Positions 53,523-60,897 of a DNA stretch of 64,000 nt are shown here, piece after piece. The first letter of the stretch is position 1. Every line of letters begins with the position of its first letter. The DNA comes from Pedobacter sp. SL55. GTDB taxonomy: Bacteria > Bacteroidota > Bacteroidia > Sphingobacteriales > Sphingobacteriaceae. The stretch is from the NCBI RefSeq assembly GCF_026625705.1, contig NZ_CP113059.1, positions 3,100,001 to 3,164,000 on the forward strand. The letters are read 5' to 3'. The position numbers were made by a program, and so were the translations under genes. The notes beneath the pieces were generated by a model. That model did not search any database and was not told the origin of the DNA. It saw nothing but the letters and a program-made list of their open reading frames with translations.

Positions 53523-54677
53523 ATGTTTCCAACCGTATCCCATTTTATTTCTTATTTGTTTGGCATTGAGGTGCCTTTGCCATTTAATACCTTTGGCGTA
53601 TTTGTGGCTTTGGCATTTGTGGCAGGTTATTGGGCTTTTACCGAAGAGTTAAAACGTAAAGAGGCACTTGGTATTTTAAAGCCTGTAAAACACGTAACTA
53701 CTATTGGCGAACCTGCTTCTACCTGGGAATTGATCTCTAATGGCTTGTTCGGGTTTTTAATTGGCTATAAGCTAATTTATGCATTGGCAAACTACAAGAT
53801 GTTTGTTGCCGATTCGCAAACCGTATTGCTATCTACCAAAGGCAACTTGTTAGGTGGCTTAGGCTTGGCAGTATTATTTGTGTATTGGTCTTATAAAGAA
53901 AAGCAAAAAACAAAATTACCTACGCCTAAAAAAGTAGAAGTTACCGTTCGCCCGCACGAACTGATGAGCAGCATGATTGTTTGGGCGGCTGTGTGGGGCT
54001 TTTTAGGTGCTAAGATATTCGATAACCTTGAGCATTGGGATACCTTTATTCAAGACCCAATTGGAGGTTTGCTCTCATTTAGTGGTTTAACTTTTTACGG
54101 TGGTTTAATTTGTGGTGGTGCAGCGGTGCTATACATCGCACACAAAAACGGAATTAAGCCGCTACACATGTTAGATGTGGGTGGGCCAGGTATGATGTTG
54201 GCTTACGGCGTTGGCCGTATTGGTTGTCATTTATCTGGAGATGGCGATTGGGGAATAGACAACTTAAATCCTAAGCCATTTAACTGGCTGCCAGATTGGC
54301 TGTGGGCTTATACTTATCCAAATAACGTTGCGGGCGAGGGCAATCCAATACCGGGCTGTGTAGGTAGGTTTTGTAACGAATTACCAAACCCCGTTTACCC
54401 AACGCCAATTTATGAAGTTATTGCGGCTCTTTTAATTTTTTGGTTTCTGTGGAAAATTAGAACTAAAATCAATATTCCGGGTATGATGTTTGGCATTTAC
54501 TTAATGTTTAGTGCAGTAGAACGTTTCTTGGTAGAATTAATTAGGGTAAACTCCAAATACACAGTAGCAGGCATTCCCTTTACCCAAGCAGAGCTAATTT
54601 CGTTGATATTGTTTATTGCTGGAGCCTTACTGGTTTCAAACGCGTTAAAAAACAAAGATAAACTTGCAAGCTATTAA
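53523..54677 (+). CDS. lgt: prolipoprotein diacylglyceryl transferase
   Basis: The 384-residue protein has about seven to eight hydrophobic segments and the Lgt regions SGLTFYGGLICGGAAVLYIAHKNGIKPLHMLDVGGPGMMLAYGVGRIGCHLSGDGDWG, PTPIYEVIAALLIFWFLWKIR and SAVERFLVELIRVN. It transfers diacylglycerol to the lipobox cysteine of prelipoproteins in the inner membrane. Length is above the enterobacterial form because of extra loops (about residues 55-75 and 125-150), as is usual in this phylum. The next gene starts 3 bases after the stop. Confidence 0.93.
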   Translation: MFPTVSHFISYLFGIEVPLPFNTFGVFVALAFVAGYWAFTEELKRKEALGILKPVKHVTTIGEPASTWELISNGLFGFLIGYKLIYALANYKMFVADSQTVLLSTKGNLLGGLGLAVLFVYWSYKEKQKTKLPTPKKVEVTVRPHELMSSMIVWAAVWGFLGAKIFDNLEHWDTFIQDPIGGLLSFSGLTFYGGLICGGAAVLYIAHKNGIKPLHMLDVGGPGMMLAYGVGRIGCHLSGDGDWGIDNLNPKPFNWLPDWLWAYTYPNNVAGEGNPIPGCVGRFCNELPNPVYPTPIYEVIAALLIFWFLWKIRTKINIPGMMFGIYLMFSAVERFLVELIRVNSKYTVAGIPFTQAELISLILFIAGALLVSNALKNKDKLASY

Positions 54678-54680
54678 GCC

Positions 54681-55475
54681 ATGGATTTAGAGTTATTATG
54701 CAATAAAGTAGTGGCTATAGCTAGGCTTACAGGTAATTTTATTAGAAAAGAATCCTTAGCTTTCGAAATTAGTTCGATAGAGTATAAAGGCTTAAACGAC
54801 TTGGTTTCTTATGTAGATAAAACCGCCGAAAGACAATTGGTAAAAAACTTGAAAAAAGTATTGCCAGAAGCGGGTTTCATTACCGAAGAAGACGAAACAG
54901 AAAATACTTACGATAAACCGTTTACTTGGATTATCGATCCCCTAGATGGTACCACAAATTTCATCCACGGCATTCCAACTTTTTCTATCAGCATAGCCTT
55001 GTATGAAGGAAAAGAACCTATTCTGGGCGTAGTTTACGAAATTAATAGGGGAGAGATGTTCTATTCTTACAAAGGTGCTCCCGCTTATTTAAACAATAAA
55101 GAGATCAGGGTTTCTAAAGCAACCGATTTATCGCAATGCTTATTGGCTACTGGTTTTCCATATTATCAATTTGATAAGCAGCCACAGTACATTAAACTAT
55201 TTACCGAAATGATGCAGAAATGCCATGGCCTACGTAGAATTGGTTCTGCGGCGGTAGATTTGGCTTATGTAGCTTGTGGTAGGTTCGATGCCTATTTTGA
55301 ATACAACCTTAATTCTTACGATATGGCTGCTGGTGCTTTTTTGGTAAAACAAGCAGGTGGTACGTTGCTTAATTTTTCTGGTGGTAACGAATACCTCGAA
55401 ACTAGGGAAATTGTGGCCACTAACGGTTTAATTACGCAAGAAATTTTAGATACCATTAAGAAGCATTTTGAATAA
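54681..55475 (+). CDS. suhB: inositol monophosphatase family protein
   Basis: The 264-residue protein has the metal-binding motifs of the family: VSYVDKTAE, FITEEDETEN (Glu), WIIDPLDGTTNFIHGIPTFSISIAL (DPLDGTT) and the C-terminal NSYDMAAGAFLVKQAGG (catalytic WDxAAG-like, with Y in place of W). It hydrolyses inositol-1-phosphate or related sugar phosphates. It appears cotranscribed with lgt and ends at a strong terminator. Confidence 0.88.
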   Translation: MDLELLCNKVVAIARLTGNFIRKESLAFEISSIEYKGLNDLVSYVDKTAERQLVKNLKKVLPEAGFITEEDETENTYDKPFTWIIDPLDGTTNFIHGIPTFSISIALYEGKEPILGVVYEINRGEMFYSYKGAPAYLNNKEIRVSKATDLSQCLLATGFPYYQFDKQPQYIKLFTEMMQKCHGLRRIGSAAVDLAYVACGRFDAYFEYNLNSYDMAAGAFLVKQAGGTLLNFSGGNEYLETREIVATNGLITQEILDTIKKHFE

Positions 55476-55538
55476 ATAAGATGAAACTTGCTAAATCTTG
55501 TTTAAAAAGATTTAGCTAAAAGTGTGATATCCATTAAA

Positions 55539-55573
55539 CATTAAAGCTCCGCGTATAAAACGGAGCTTTAATG
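55539..55573. terminator. strong bidirectional terminator
   Basis: CATTAAAGCTCCG (55539-55551) and CGGAGCTTTAATG (55561-55573) form a perfect 13-bp stem with a 9-base loop, followed by TTTTTAAAA. It separates the suhB gene (plus strand) from the converging RNase P RNA gene. Confidence 0.85.
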
Positions 55574-55587
55574 TTTTTAAAAAATGC

Positions 55588-55945
55588 AAACCTATAAGCC
55601 GGGTTCTGTTCCGATAAATCGGCTTCTATCATTAATCTACTGTAAGCGTCGCCACTTACCTCTAACGACCTACCCACTAACATCGGACGAGCAGCCCTAC
55701 ATGCGTTAGCCTATTTGGTCTTTCAACTCCCGGGGTTTACCAACCTTGCTATCACTAACAAAGCTCGTGAGCTCTTACCTCACGTTTTCACCCTTACCCC
55801 AATAAATGTGGCGGTATATTCTCTGTGGCACTTTCCGTGGCTCAGGTTTTCAATCCTAAACCCCTTCCCGTTAGGAAGCGAGATGCTCTACGTTGCCCGG
55901 ACTTTCCTCTCCGATGTAAAATCGGAGCGATAGAACAGCTTGCAT
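55588..55945 (-). ncRNA. rnpB: RNase P RNA
   Basis: Read on the minus strand the segment contains the universal elements of bacterial type A RNase P RNA: GAGGAAAGTCCGGGCAACGTAGAGCA near the 5' end, GGTAAGAGCTCACGAGC-like sequence in the middle, and the 3' block GAACAGAACCCGGCTTAT. Length of about 358 bases is normal. A -7 box (TACCTTTG) ends six bases before the predicted 5' end. Plus-strand and minus-strand open frames across it are not genes. The exact ends are estimated. Confidence 0.93.
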
Positions 55946-55950
55946 GGGCA

Positions 55951-55958
55951 CAAAGGTA
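55951..55958 (-). promoter_or_regulatory. -7 box of the RNase P RNA promoter
   Basis: TACCTTTG on the minus strand fits TAnnTTTG and ends 6 bases upstream of the inferred rnpB 5' end. A TTTG -33 box is not clear. Confidence 0.55.
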
Positions 55959-56379
55959 GCATTTTAATTCTGTGTAGCTTTTAGAAAAGCAATTTCCTGA
56001 GCTATTTTTTAACGATAGTCCCGTTATCCGCTTTACTACGGGGCAAACACAAAGGTTTGCCCCTACGTGTTCGCTGCTACCGGGTTTAGTATGCAAAACC
56101 TGTACGCTTGGCAACATTGCCCAGTGTGCTTAGCAAAGGCCTTGCGTTTTAAACGGGATAGCAGCGGCAGCTCCGATTGAGCGTAGCGAAAGCGGGACTA
56201 CAGCGAATAGCCCGACGTACGGATAATAGTAGTAATGGCATTGCTTTTCAAATAGCCAATATTTTGTATAGCCAAAACTTTCAACTTTAGACTTTCAACT
56301 TTACGCTTTCAGCTAGTTTAGAAACAAACCAAATTAAATACACATTCGGCGATTTAACCTATTTTAGTAATTTTGCAGC
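55959..56379. other. gene-free region with two hairpin repeats
   Basis: Holds a hairpin element at 56020-56087 (perfect GGGCAAAC/GTTTGCCC stem within a larger CCCG...CGGG frame, related to the one at 46511-46588), a block at 56157-56222 (GATAGCAGCGGCAGC...GCGGGACTACAGCGAATAGCCCG) and ACTTTCAACTTTAGACTTTCAACTTT at about 56277-56303. All look like dispersed intergenic repeats. No gene is seen. Confidence 0.6.
56020..56087. repeat. hairpin repeat related to the hisB-hisH hairpin
   Basis: Central arms GGGCAAAC (56041-56048) and GTTTGCCC (56055-56062), flanked by CCGCTTTACTACG on the left and TACGTGTTCGCTG on the right, and outer CCCG/CGGG. The copy at 46511-46588 has the same plan with longer perfect arms. 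Confidence 0.6.
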
Positions 56380-57678
56380 ATGCAACAAGAAATCATCGAT
56401 ATTAAGCGGAAGGCGCTCAAAATAAACTTGAATCCTAAAATCTATGGCACATTTGCAGAAATTGGCGCCGGACAAGAAGTTTCGAGAGCGTTTTTTAACG
56501 TAGGTGCTGCATCTGGAACGGTTGCAAAAACCATATCGGCATACGATATGACTTTTAGTGATGAAATTTACGGTGCCGAAGAATCGGGGCGTTACGTAAG
56601 TCAGAACCGTTTGTTAAAGATGCTTGACCACGAGTATTCGTTGCTAATTGAGCGTTTAAAAGGAGATAAACACGAAGATAAAACGTTTTTTGCCTTTGCA
56701 AACACCGTGACTACTTTAAATTATACCCGTACCAATGATCCTCATGGTTGGGTGGGTTTGCGTTTTCAAAGCGAGCCGGGCGGTTTGCCCAACGAAATTT
56801 ATTTTCACGTGCGCTTGTTAGATACCGATGTACAGATGCAACAACGGGTGTTGGGCATGATTGGAGTGAACCTAGTTTATGCAGCCTTTTACTACGCCAA
56901 CGATCCTAAAAAGATGATCGAATCTTTGGTAGATAACTTAAATGTGGGTTCGGTGGAGATAGATTTGATTTCTGTTCAAGGTCCTGATTTTAAGGATATC
57001 AACAACTTGTTATTAAATTTGTACTTAATTATTAAAGATTTCTCTACAGCCGCTATTTTCGATTCTGATTCGCACCCTCGCCAAGCTAAAGATTTGCTTT
57101 ACAAAAAGGATGTGATGATTTTACGTACCAAATACGGACAAAAATCTAATCCTAATTTTAGTTTGTTTAATAAGGCAGCAGATCAATTTAAGCTGGTAAA
57201 CAAAGTTGAAAACAGCAACTTGATTGTAATGATTGAGGTTTTGATTACCAACGTGTTAACGGCAGCGCAAGAAACACCAGATGATATAGATTTAGAAGTG
57301 GTGGCAAAAAGGGCAGAGGAAATGTGTAAAACGGGCAACTTTGTTATTGTTTCTAACTTTACCCGTAAAAATAGGCTAGCTAAGTACTTGGATAGGTGCA
57401 GGCCTAAAAGTGTGGGTATGTCTACCAATATCAACAACTTAAAATTTGTATTTAACTCTTCAAATTTCGGCGAAAACTATACTGGGCATTTATTAAGTTA
57501 TGTTAACGACATGTTTAGCAGGAATGTAAGATTGTTTGCTTATCCTTTCTTAGATAAAAAATCTAATACGGTTATTAATACCAAAAATATGCCGGTATCG
57601 CCAGAAGCTAAACCACTGTTCGATTTCTTAATATTGAACGGCTATATTACTGATATTGAGCATTATAATGAGGGGTGA
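56380..57678 (+). CDS. conserved protein of unknown function
   Basis: The 432-residue protein starts MQQEIIDIKRKALKINLNPKIYGTFAEIGAGQEVSRAFFNVGAASGTVAKTISAYDMTFSDEIYG and has no signal peptide or membrane span, so it is cytoplasmic. I recognise the AEIGAGQEV-RAFF-VG-ASGT-AKT-SAYDM pattern as a conserved family of Bacteroidota and some other phyla that databases sometimes label wrongly as TonB-dependent receptor; it is clearly not one. No catalytic motif can be named. It is followed after 15 bases by rlmF. Confidence 0.7.
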   Translation: MQQEIIDIKRKALKINLNPKIYGTFAEIGAGQEVSRAFFNVGAASGTVAKTISAYDMTFSDEIYGAEESGRYVSQNRLLKMLDHEYSLLIERLKGDKHEDKTFFAFANTVTTLNYTRTNDPHGWVGLRFQSEPGGLPNEIYFHVRLLDTDVQMQQRVLGMIGVNLVYAAFYYANDPKKMIESLVDNLNVGSVEIDLISVQGPDFKDINNLLLNLYLIIKDFSTAAIFDSDSHPRQAKDLLYKKDVMILRTKYGQKSNPNFSLFNKAADQFKLVNKVENSNLIVMIEVLITNVLTAAQETPDDIDLEVVAKRAEEMCKTGNFVIVSNFTRKNRLAKYLDRCRPKSVGMSTNINNLKFVFNSSNFGENYTGHLLSYVNDMFSRNVRLFAYPFLDKKSNTVINTKNMPVSPEAKPLFDFLILNGYITDIEHYNEG

Positions 57679-57693
57679 AGTAAAAACAGTTTA

Positions 57694-58647
57694 ATGGAAA
57701 AGAAACACAAGCCTGCCGAAAAAAGTAGTCTGCATGTTAGAAACAAACATCAATCTCGTTACAATTTCGAAGCTTTAAAAGTTGCTTTACCCGAACTTTC
57801 AGAACTTGTGGCCATTAACAAATATGGCGATGAGTCGATAGATTTTGCTAATCCAAAAGCGGTTAAAACCTTAAACAAGGCATTGTTAAAGTATTTTTAT
57901 CAAATAGATTTTTGGGATATTCCAGAAGGCTATTTGTGCCCGCCTATACCAGGAAGGGCAGATTATATCCATTACGCCGCTGATTTGCTGGCTTCTTGTA
58001 ATGAGCAGAAAATTCCAACCGCAAAGAAAATAAAAGTGCTGGATGTTGGCGTGGGGGCAAATTGCGTGTACCCAATTATTGGTAGCCAAGAGTATGGTTG
58101 GCAGTTTGTGGGCTCTGATATTGATGATTTGGCTGTCAAATGCGCAAAAAGTATAGTTGCTACTAACACTAACTTGGTAAAAAATGTAGAAATTAGGCTG
58201 CAAACCGTAAAAACTGAAATCTTTAAAAACATTATCCGAAAGGATGAAAAATTTGATCTCACAATTTGTAATCCTCCATTTCATGCCTCGGCAGAAGAAG
58301 CAAATGCAGGCTCGCAACGTAAAAATAGAAACTTGGGCAACAAGAATTACTCAAATCCTGTACTTAACTTTGGTGGTAAAAATACCGAACTGTGGACTAA
58401 AGGCGGCGAAGTAGCATTTGTAGGCAAAATGATTGAAGAGAGTCAGCTTTTCAAAAATCAGTGTTTGTGGTTTACAAGTTTGGTGTCTAAAAGCGAAAAT
58501 TTAGGTGCAATTTATGCCATGCTTAAAAGGGCAGAAGCAGCAGAAGTGAGAACTAGCGAAATGACCACAGGTAATAAAATAACCAGAATTGTAGGCTGGA
58601 CTTTTATGGATACAGCACAACAAAATGCTTGGGTTAAGGCTTGGTAA
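57694..58647 (+). CDS. rlmF: 23S rRNA (adenine1618-N6)-methyltransferase
   Basis: The 317-residue protein begins with a basic tail and LHVRNKHQSRYNFEALKVALPELSELV, continues with FWDIPEGYLCPPIPGRADYIHYAADLL, the SAM-binding KVLDVGVGANCVYPIIG, and the catalytic N-P-P-F motif in LTICNPPFHASAEEA. These are the marks of RlmF (YbiN), which methylates A1618 of 23S rRNA. It converges with the GNAT gene 5 bases away. Confidence 0.93.
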   Translation: MEKKHKPAEKSSLHVRNKHQSRYNFEALKVALPELSELVAINKYGDESIDFANPKAVKTLNKALLKYFYQIDFWDIPEGYLCPPIPGRADYIHYAADLLASCNEQKIPTAKKIKVLDVGVGANCVYPIIGSQEYGWQFVGSDIDDLAVKCAKSIVATNTNLVKNVEIRLQTVKTEIFKNIIRKDEKFDLTICNPPFHASAEEANAGSQRKNRNLGNKNYSNPVLNFGGKNTELWTKGGEVAFVGKMIEESQLFKNQCLWFTSLVSKSENLGAIYAMLKRAEAAEVRTSEMTTGNKITRIVGWTFMDTAQQNAWVKAW

Positions 58648-58652
58648 TGCGT

Positions 58653-59096
58653 TTAACTACCTTTACTATACAAGTCCTTAAAAACAATACCCATTTGGTT
58701 TTCTGGGTTTTCGATAGCTTTAAAACCAAATTGCTCATACAAGCCGTGTGCATCTAACGTGGCTAATTGGTAGCGGCGTAAACCTTGTAAATCTGGGTGG
58801 AATAGCATTAATGCCATCAGCTTTTTAGAAAGGCCTAAGCCACGAAATTCTTCTGCTACATACACATCACATAAATAGGCAAAAGTAGCTTTATCGGTTA
58901 TCCATCTCGCAAAACCAACTTGTTGCTGATCTTTGTAAATACCAAAGCAGAGCGAGTTGCTTATAGATTTCTCTACCAATTCGTAAGAAATATCTTTTGC
59001 CCAATAAGATTGTGTACTTAAATAGTGATGTACTGCTTTAACGTCTACTAAATTGCGATCGTCTGAAAATATAAAACCGTTTTCTTTGATTTCCAA
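58653..59096 (-). CDS. GNAT-family N-acetyltransferase
   Basis: The 147-residue protein has the acetyl-CoA-binding motif A (YLCDVYVAEEFRGLGLSKKLMALML) and motif B (LATLDAHGLYEQFGFKAIE) of GNAT enzymes, with the N-terminal part of the small YjdJ/phosphinothricin-like type. The substrate is not known. It is transcribed alone; the 220 bases upstream hold only repeats. Confidence 0.88.
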   Translation of the reverse strand: MEIKENGFIFSDDRNLVDVKAVHHYLSTQSYWAKDISYELVEKSISNSLCFGIYKDQQQVGFARWITDKATFAYLCDVYVAEEFRGLGLSKKLMALMLFHPDLQGLRRYQLATLDAHGLYEQFGFKAIENPENQMGIVFKDLYSKGS

Positions 59097-59316
59097 GTTT
59101 CTTGAATTTTGAATGAGTAAGTGAGCGAATGATTGAATAAGCCGATATAGTTTTTAGGAATTTTTGAATAACGGAATGGATTAAACTTGATGCAAAGGTT
59201 TACTCATTCGAAATTCAATCATTTAATGGTTTTGGATGATTAATAATGGGATGAGGTTTATGAGCATTCGCAAATATTTACTTTACTCATTTACTCATTC
59301 GAAATTCAATCATTTC
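59097..59316. repeat. gap with three copies of an ATTCAATCATT/ACTCATTC repeat
   Basis: TTTACTCATTCGAAATTCAATCATTT is present at 59199-59224 and exactly again at 59290-59315. An inverted relative (GAATGAGTAAGTGAGCGAATGATTGAATAA) lies at 59111-59140. No gene is seen. The repeats reach the stop codon of the YajQ gene. Confidence 0.7.
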
Positions 59317-59808
59317 TTAATTCCTCATATTAATAAACTGCAAAGGCTGCCCAAAATCTTCGCCTCTACATAGTTGAATAACTTTCTGCAGATCATCAAT
59401 GTTTTTGCTTTGCACACGCACTTGGTCTTCCATCATTGATGGTTGCAATTTAAGCTTGCTATCTTTAATTTTAGCGACAATCTTTTTAGCGGTTTCCCTA
59501 TCAATTCCCTCTTTTACAGTTACTTCTTTTCTAATCATGTTGCCAGAAGCGATAGTTTCCTTGCCGAAATCCAAACTATTTGGGTCTAAATGTTGTTTCA
59601 TCATTCTAGAGATAATAGAATCTACAATCGCTTTTAAGCGCATATCGTCTTCGGTAATAATAGTAATGATATTTGTTTTCTTATCTAGCTCTATGCTGCT
59701 TTTAGAAGTGTTAAAGTCGTACCTGTTTAAAATCTCTTTTTTAGCATTGTTTATTGCATTATCTAGCGTTTGTGCATCTATTTTACTTACTATATCGAAA
59801 CTTGGCAT
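59317..59808 (-). CDS. YajQ-family nucleotide-binding protein
   Basis: The 163-residue protein begins MPSFDIVSKIDAQTLDNAINNAKKEILNRYDFNTSKSSIELDKK and ends with QVRVQSKNIDDLQKVIQLCRGEDFGQPLQFINMRN, matching YajQ end to end at the usual length. Family members bind cyclic di-GMP or nucleotides/RNA and affect stress and virulence traits in some bacteria. The role here is unknown. Confidence 0.92.
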   Translation of the reverse strand: MPSFDIVSKIDAQTLDNAINNAKKEILNRYDFNTSKSSIELDKKTNIITIITEDDMRLKAIVDSIISRMMKQHLDPNSLDFGKETIASGNMIRKEVTVKEGIDRETAKKIVAKIKDSKLKLQPSMMEDQVRVQSKNIDDLQKVIQLCRGEDFGQPLQFINMRN

Positions 59809-60017
59809 GAAATGGTGCTTTAATTGAAAAGAATTGATAAATTTATTTGGTTACAAAAAAACGCAAAAAATAGATGAAAATATCATCCTTTTAGAAATAT
59901 ACCTTAGTTTTTTATTCTTATTCTTAATCTTAAATGTATGAACTGTCTTTTTAACTGCTTATAACAATTGATAACAGGATGGTCTTGATAGTTCATCAAT
60001 CTTAAAACAATCAAAAA

Positions 60018-60689
60018 ATGAAATCTAATAAAGCAAAAACATCAAAAAAATCTACAAAAAAATCTACAAAAAAAGCCGCTAAAAAGCAGTTAGAGAAAAG
60101 TTTAACTGAAAAGTTTATAGAGGCCGTTAAGGGTTTGGGGCATAATGCAGAATCTATTGGTGCCGATGTAGCGAAAGCTAGTAAAGCCGTTGCTAAAAAA
60201 CTTGCCAAAAAACTTACCGAAGTGAAAGAGGCAGTAGATCATAAGATTGAGGATATTGGCTCATCAAAAAAGCAAGTAGTAGCTAAAAAAATAAAAGCAG
60301 TGAAAAAAGATGTGCCTAAGCTGGTTAAAAAAGTGGATAAATCTGCAGATAAAATTGTGAAGAAAGCGGTTAAAAAAGCAAAGCCAGTGGTAAGTAGTGT
60401 AAAAGTTGCTGCTTTAGAAACCGAAGAAAAGGTGGCGAAAGCAGTTAAAGCGCCAGTAAAAAAAGCCACGTCAACAGTAAAAAAGACAGCAGATAAAGCT
60501 GTGGCTACGACCGTTAAACCTGCCATTAAAAAAACTACTGCTAGTGCTAAAAAAGCGATTGATACGGTTGCTGAAAAAACTCCGCAAGCTAAAACTGTAA
60601 CCAAACCAACTGCCGCAACTAAAAAAGCGCCGGTAAATACACCTGCTGTAAAAGCACCTAGTGCCGCCAAAAAAACCAATGTTAAATAA
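60018..60689 (+). CDS. lysine/alanine-rich histone H1-like protein
   Basis: The 223-residue protein is dominated by Lys, Ala, Val and Thr with repeated KKA, KKS, VKKA and PAVKAP units, no hydrophobic segment and no Trp. The C-terminus (KKTTASAKKAIDTVAEKTPQAKTVTKPTAATKKAP) resembles eukaryotic H1 tails and bacterial Hc1/AlgP-like DNA-binding proteins. It probably binds DNA or RNA non-specifically. Repetitive codons (AAAAAA runs) make it prone to length change. Confidence 0.75.
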   Translation: MKSNKAKTSKKSTKKSTKKAAKKQLEKSLTEKFIEAVKGLGHNAESIGADVAKASKAVAKKLAKKLTEVKEAVDHKIEDIGSSKKQVVAKKIKAVKKDVPKLVKKVDKSADKIVKKAVKKAKPVVSSVKVAALETEEKVAKAVKAPVKKATSTVKKTADKAVATTVKPAIKKTTASAKKAIDTVAEKTPQAKTVTKPTAATKKAPVNTPAVKAPSAAKKTNVK

Positions 60690-60774
60690 TTGATTTTTGT
60701 TAATCTACACTTAATCTTAATTTAACACGAATTTTTAAAATTTGAAAACCCTTAAAAGCAAACTTAACCACATA

Positions 60775-60859
60775 GATACGTAGAAATGTTTAGATCAAAA
60801 TAGATCTAATTAGAAATGTTATATATTTCTTGTTTAAAACCTATCTGTCTATGTGGTTA
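60775..60859. repeat. inverted repeat upstream of ppk1
   Basis: TAACCACATAGA (60775-60786) and TCTATGTGGTTA (60848-60859) form 12-bp inverted ends around 61 bases that themselves contain AGATC/GATCT and repeated AGAAATGTT. It resembles dispersed CCACATAGA-type repeats or a MITE-like remnant; it lies in the leader of ppk1. Confidence 0.55.
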
Positions 60860-60897
60860 TAGTAAAACTGCCTTAAAGGATTTTGTAGATTTACCCA

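Noticed and set aside
55715..56117. Open frames of 72 and 91 codons on both strands
   Set aside because: They lie in the RNase P RNA gene and the hairpin repeats next to it; the RNA signatures are decisive.
59111..59315. CRISPR array
   Set aside because: Repeats are few, unevenly spaced and in both orientations, with no cas genes in the window.
60239..60679. 146-codon minus-strand open frame
   Set aside because: It is the mirror of the lysine/alanine-rich H1-like gene; its Phe/Ala/Thr-rich sequence is an artefact of that composition.
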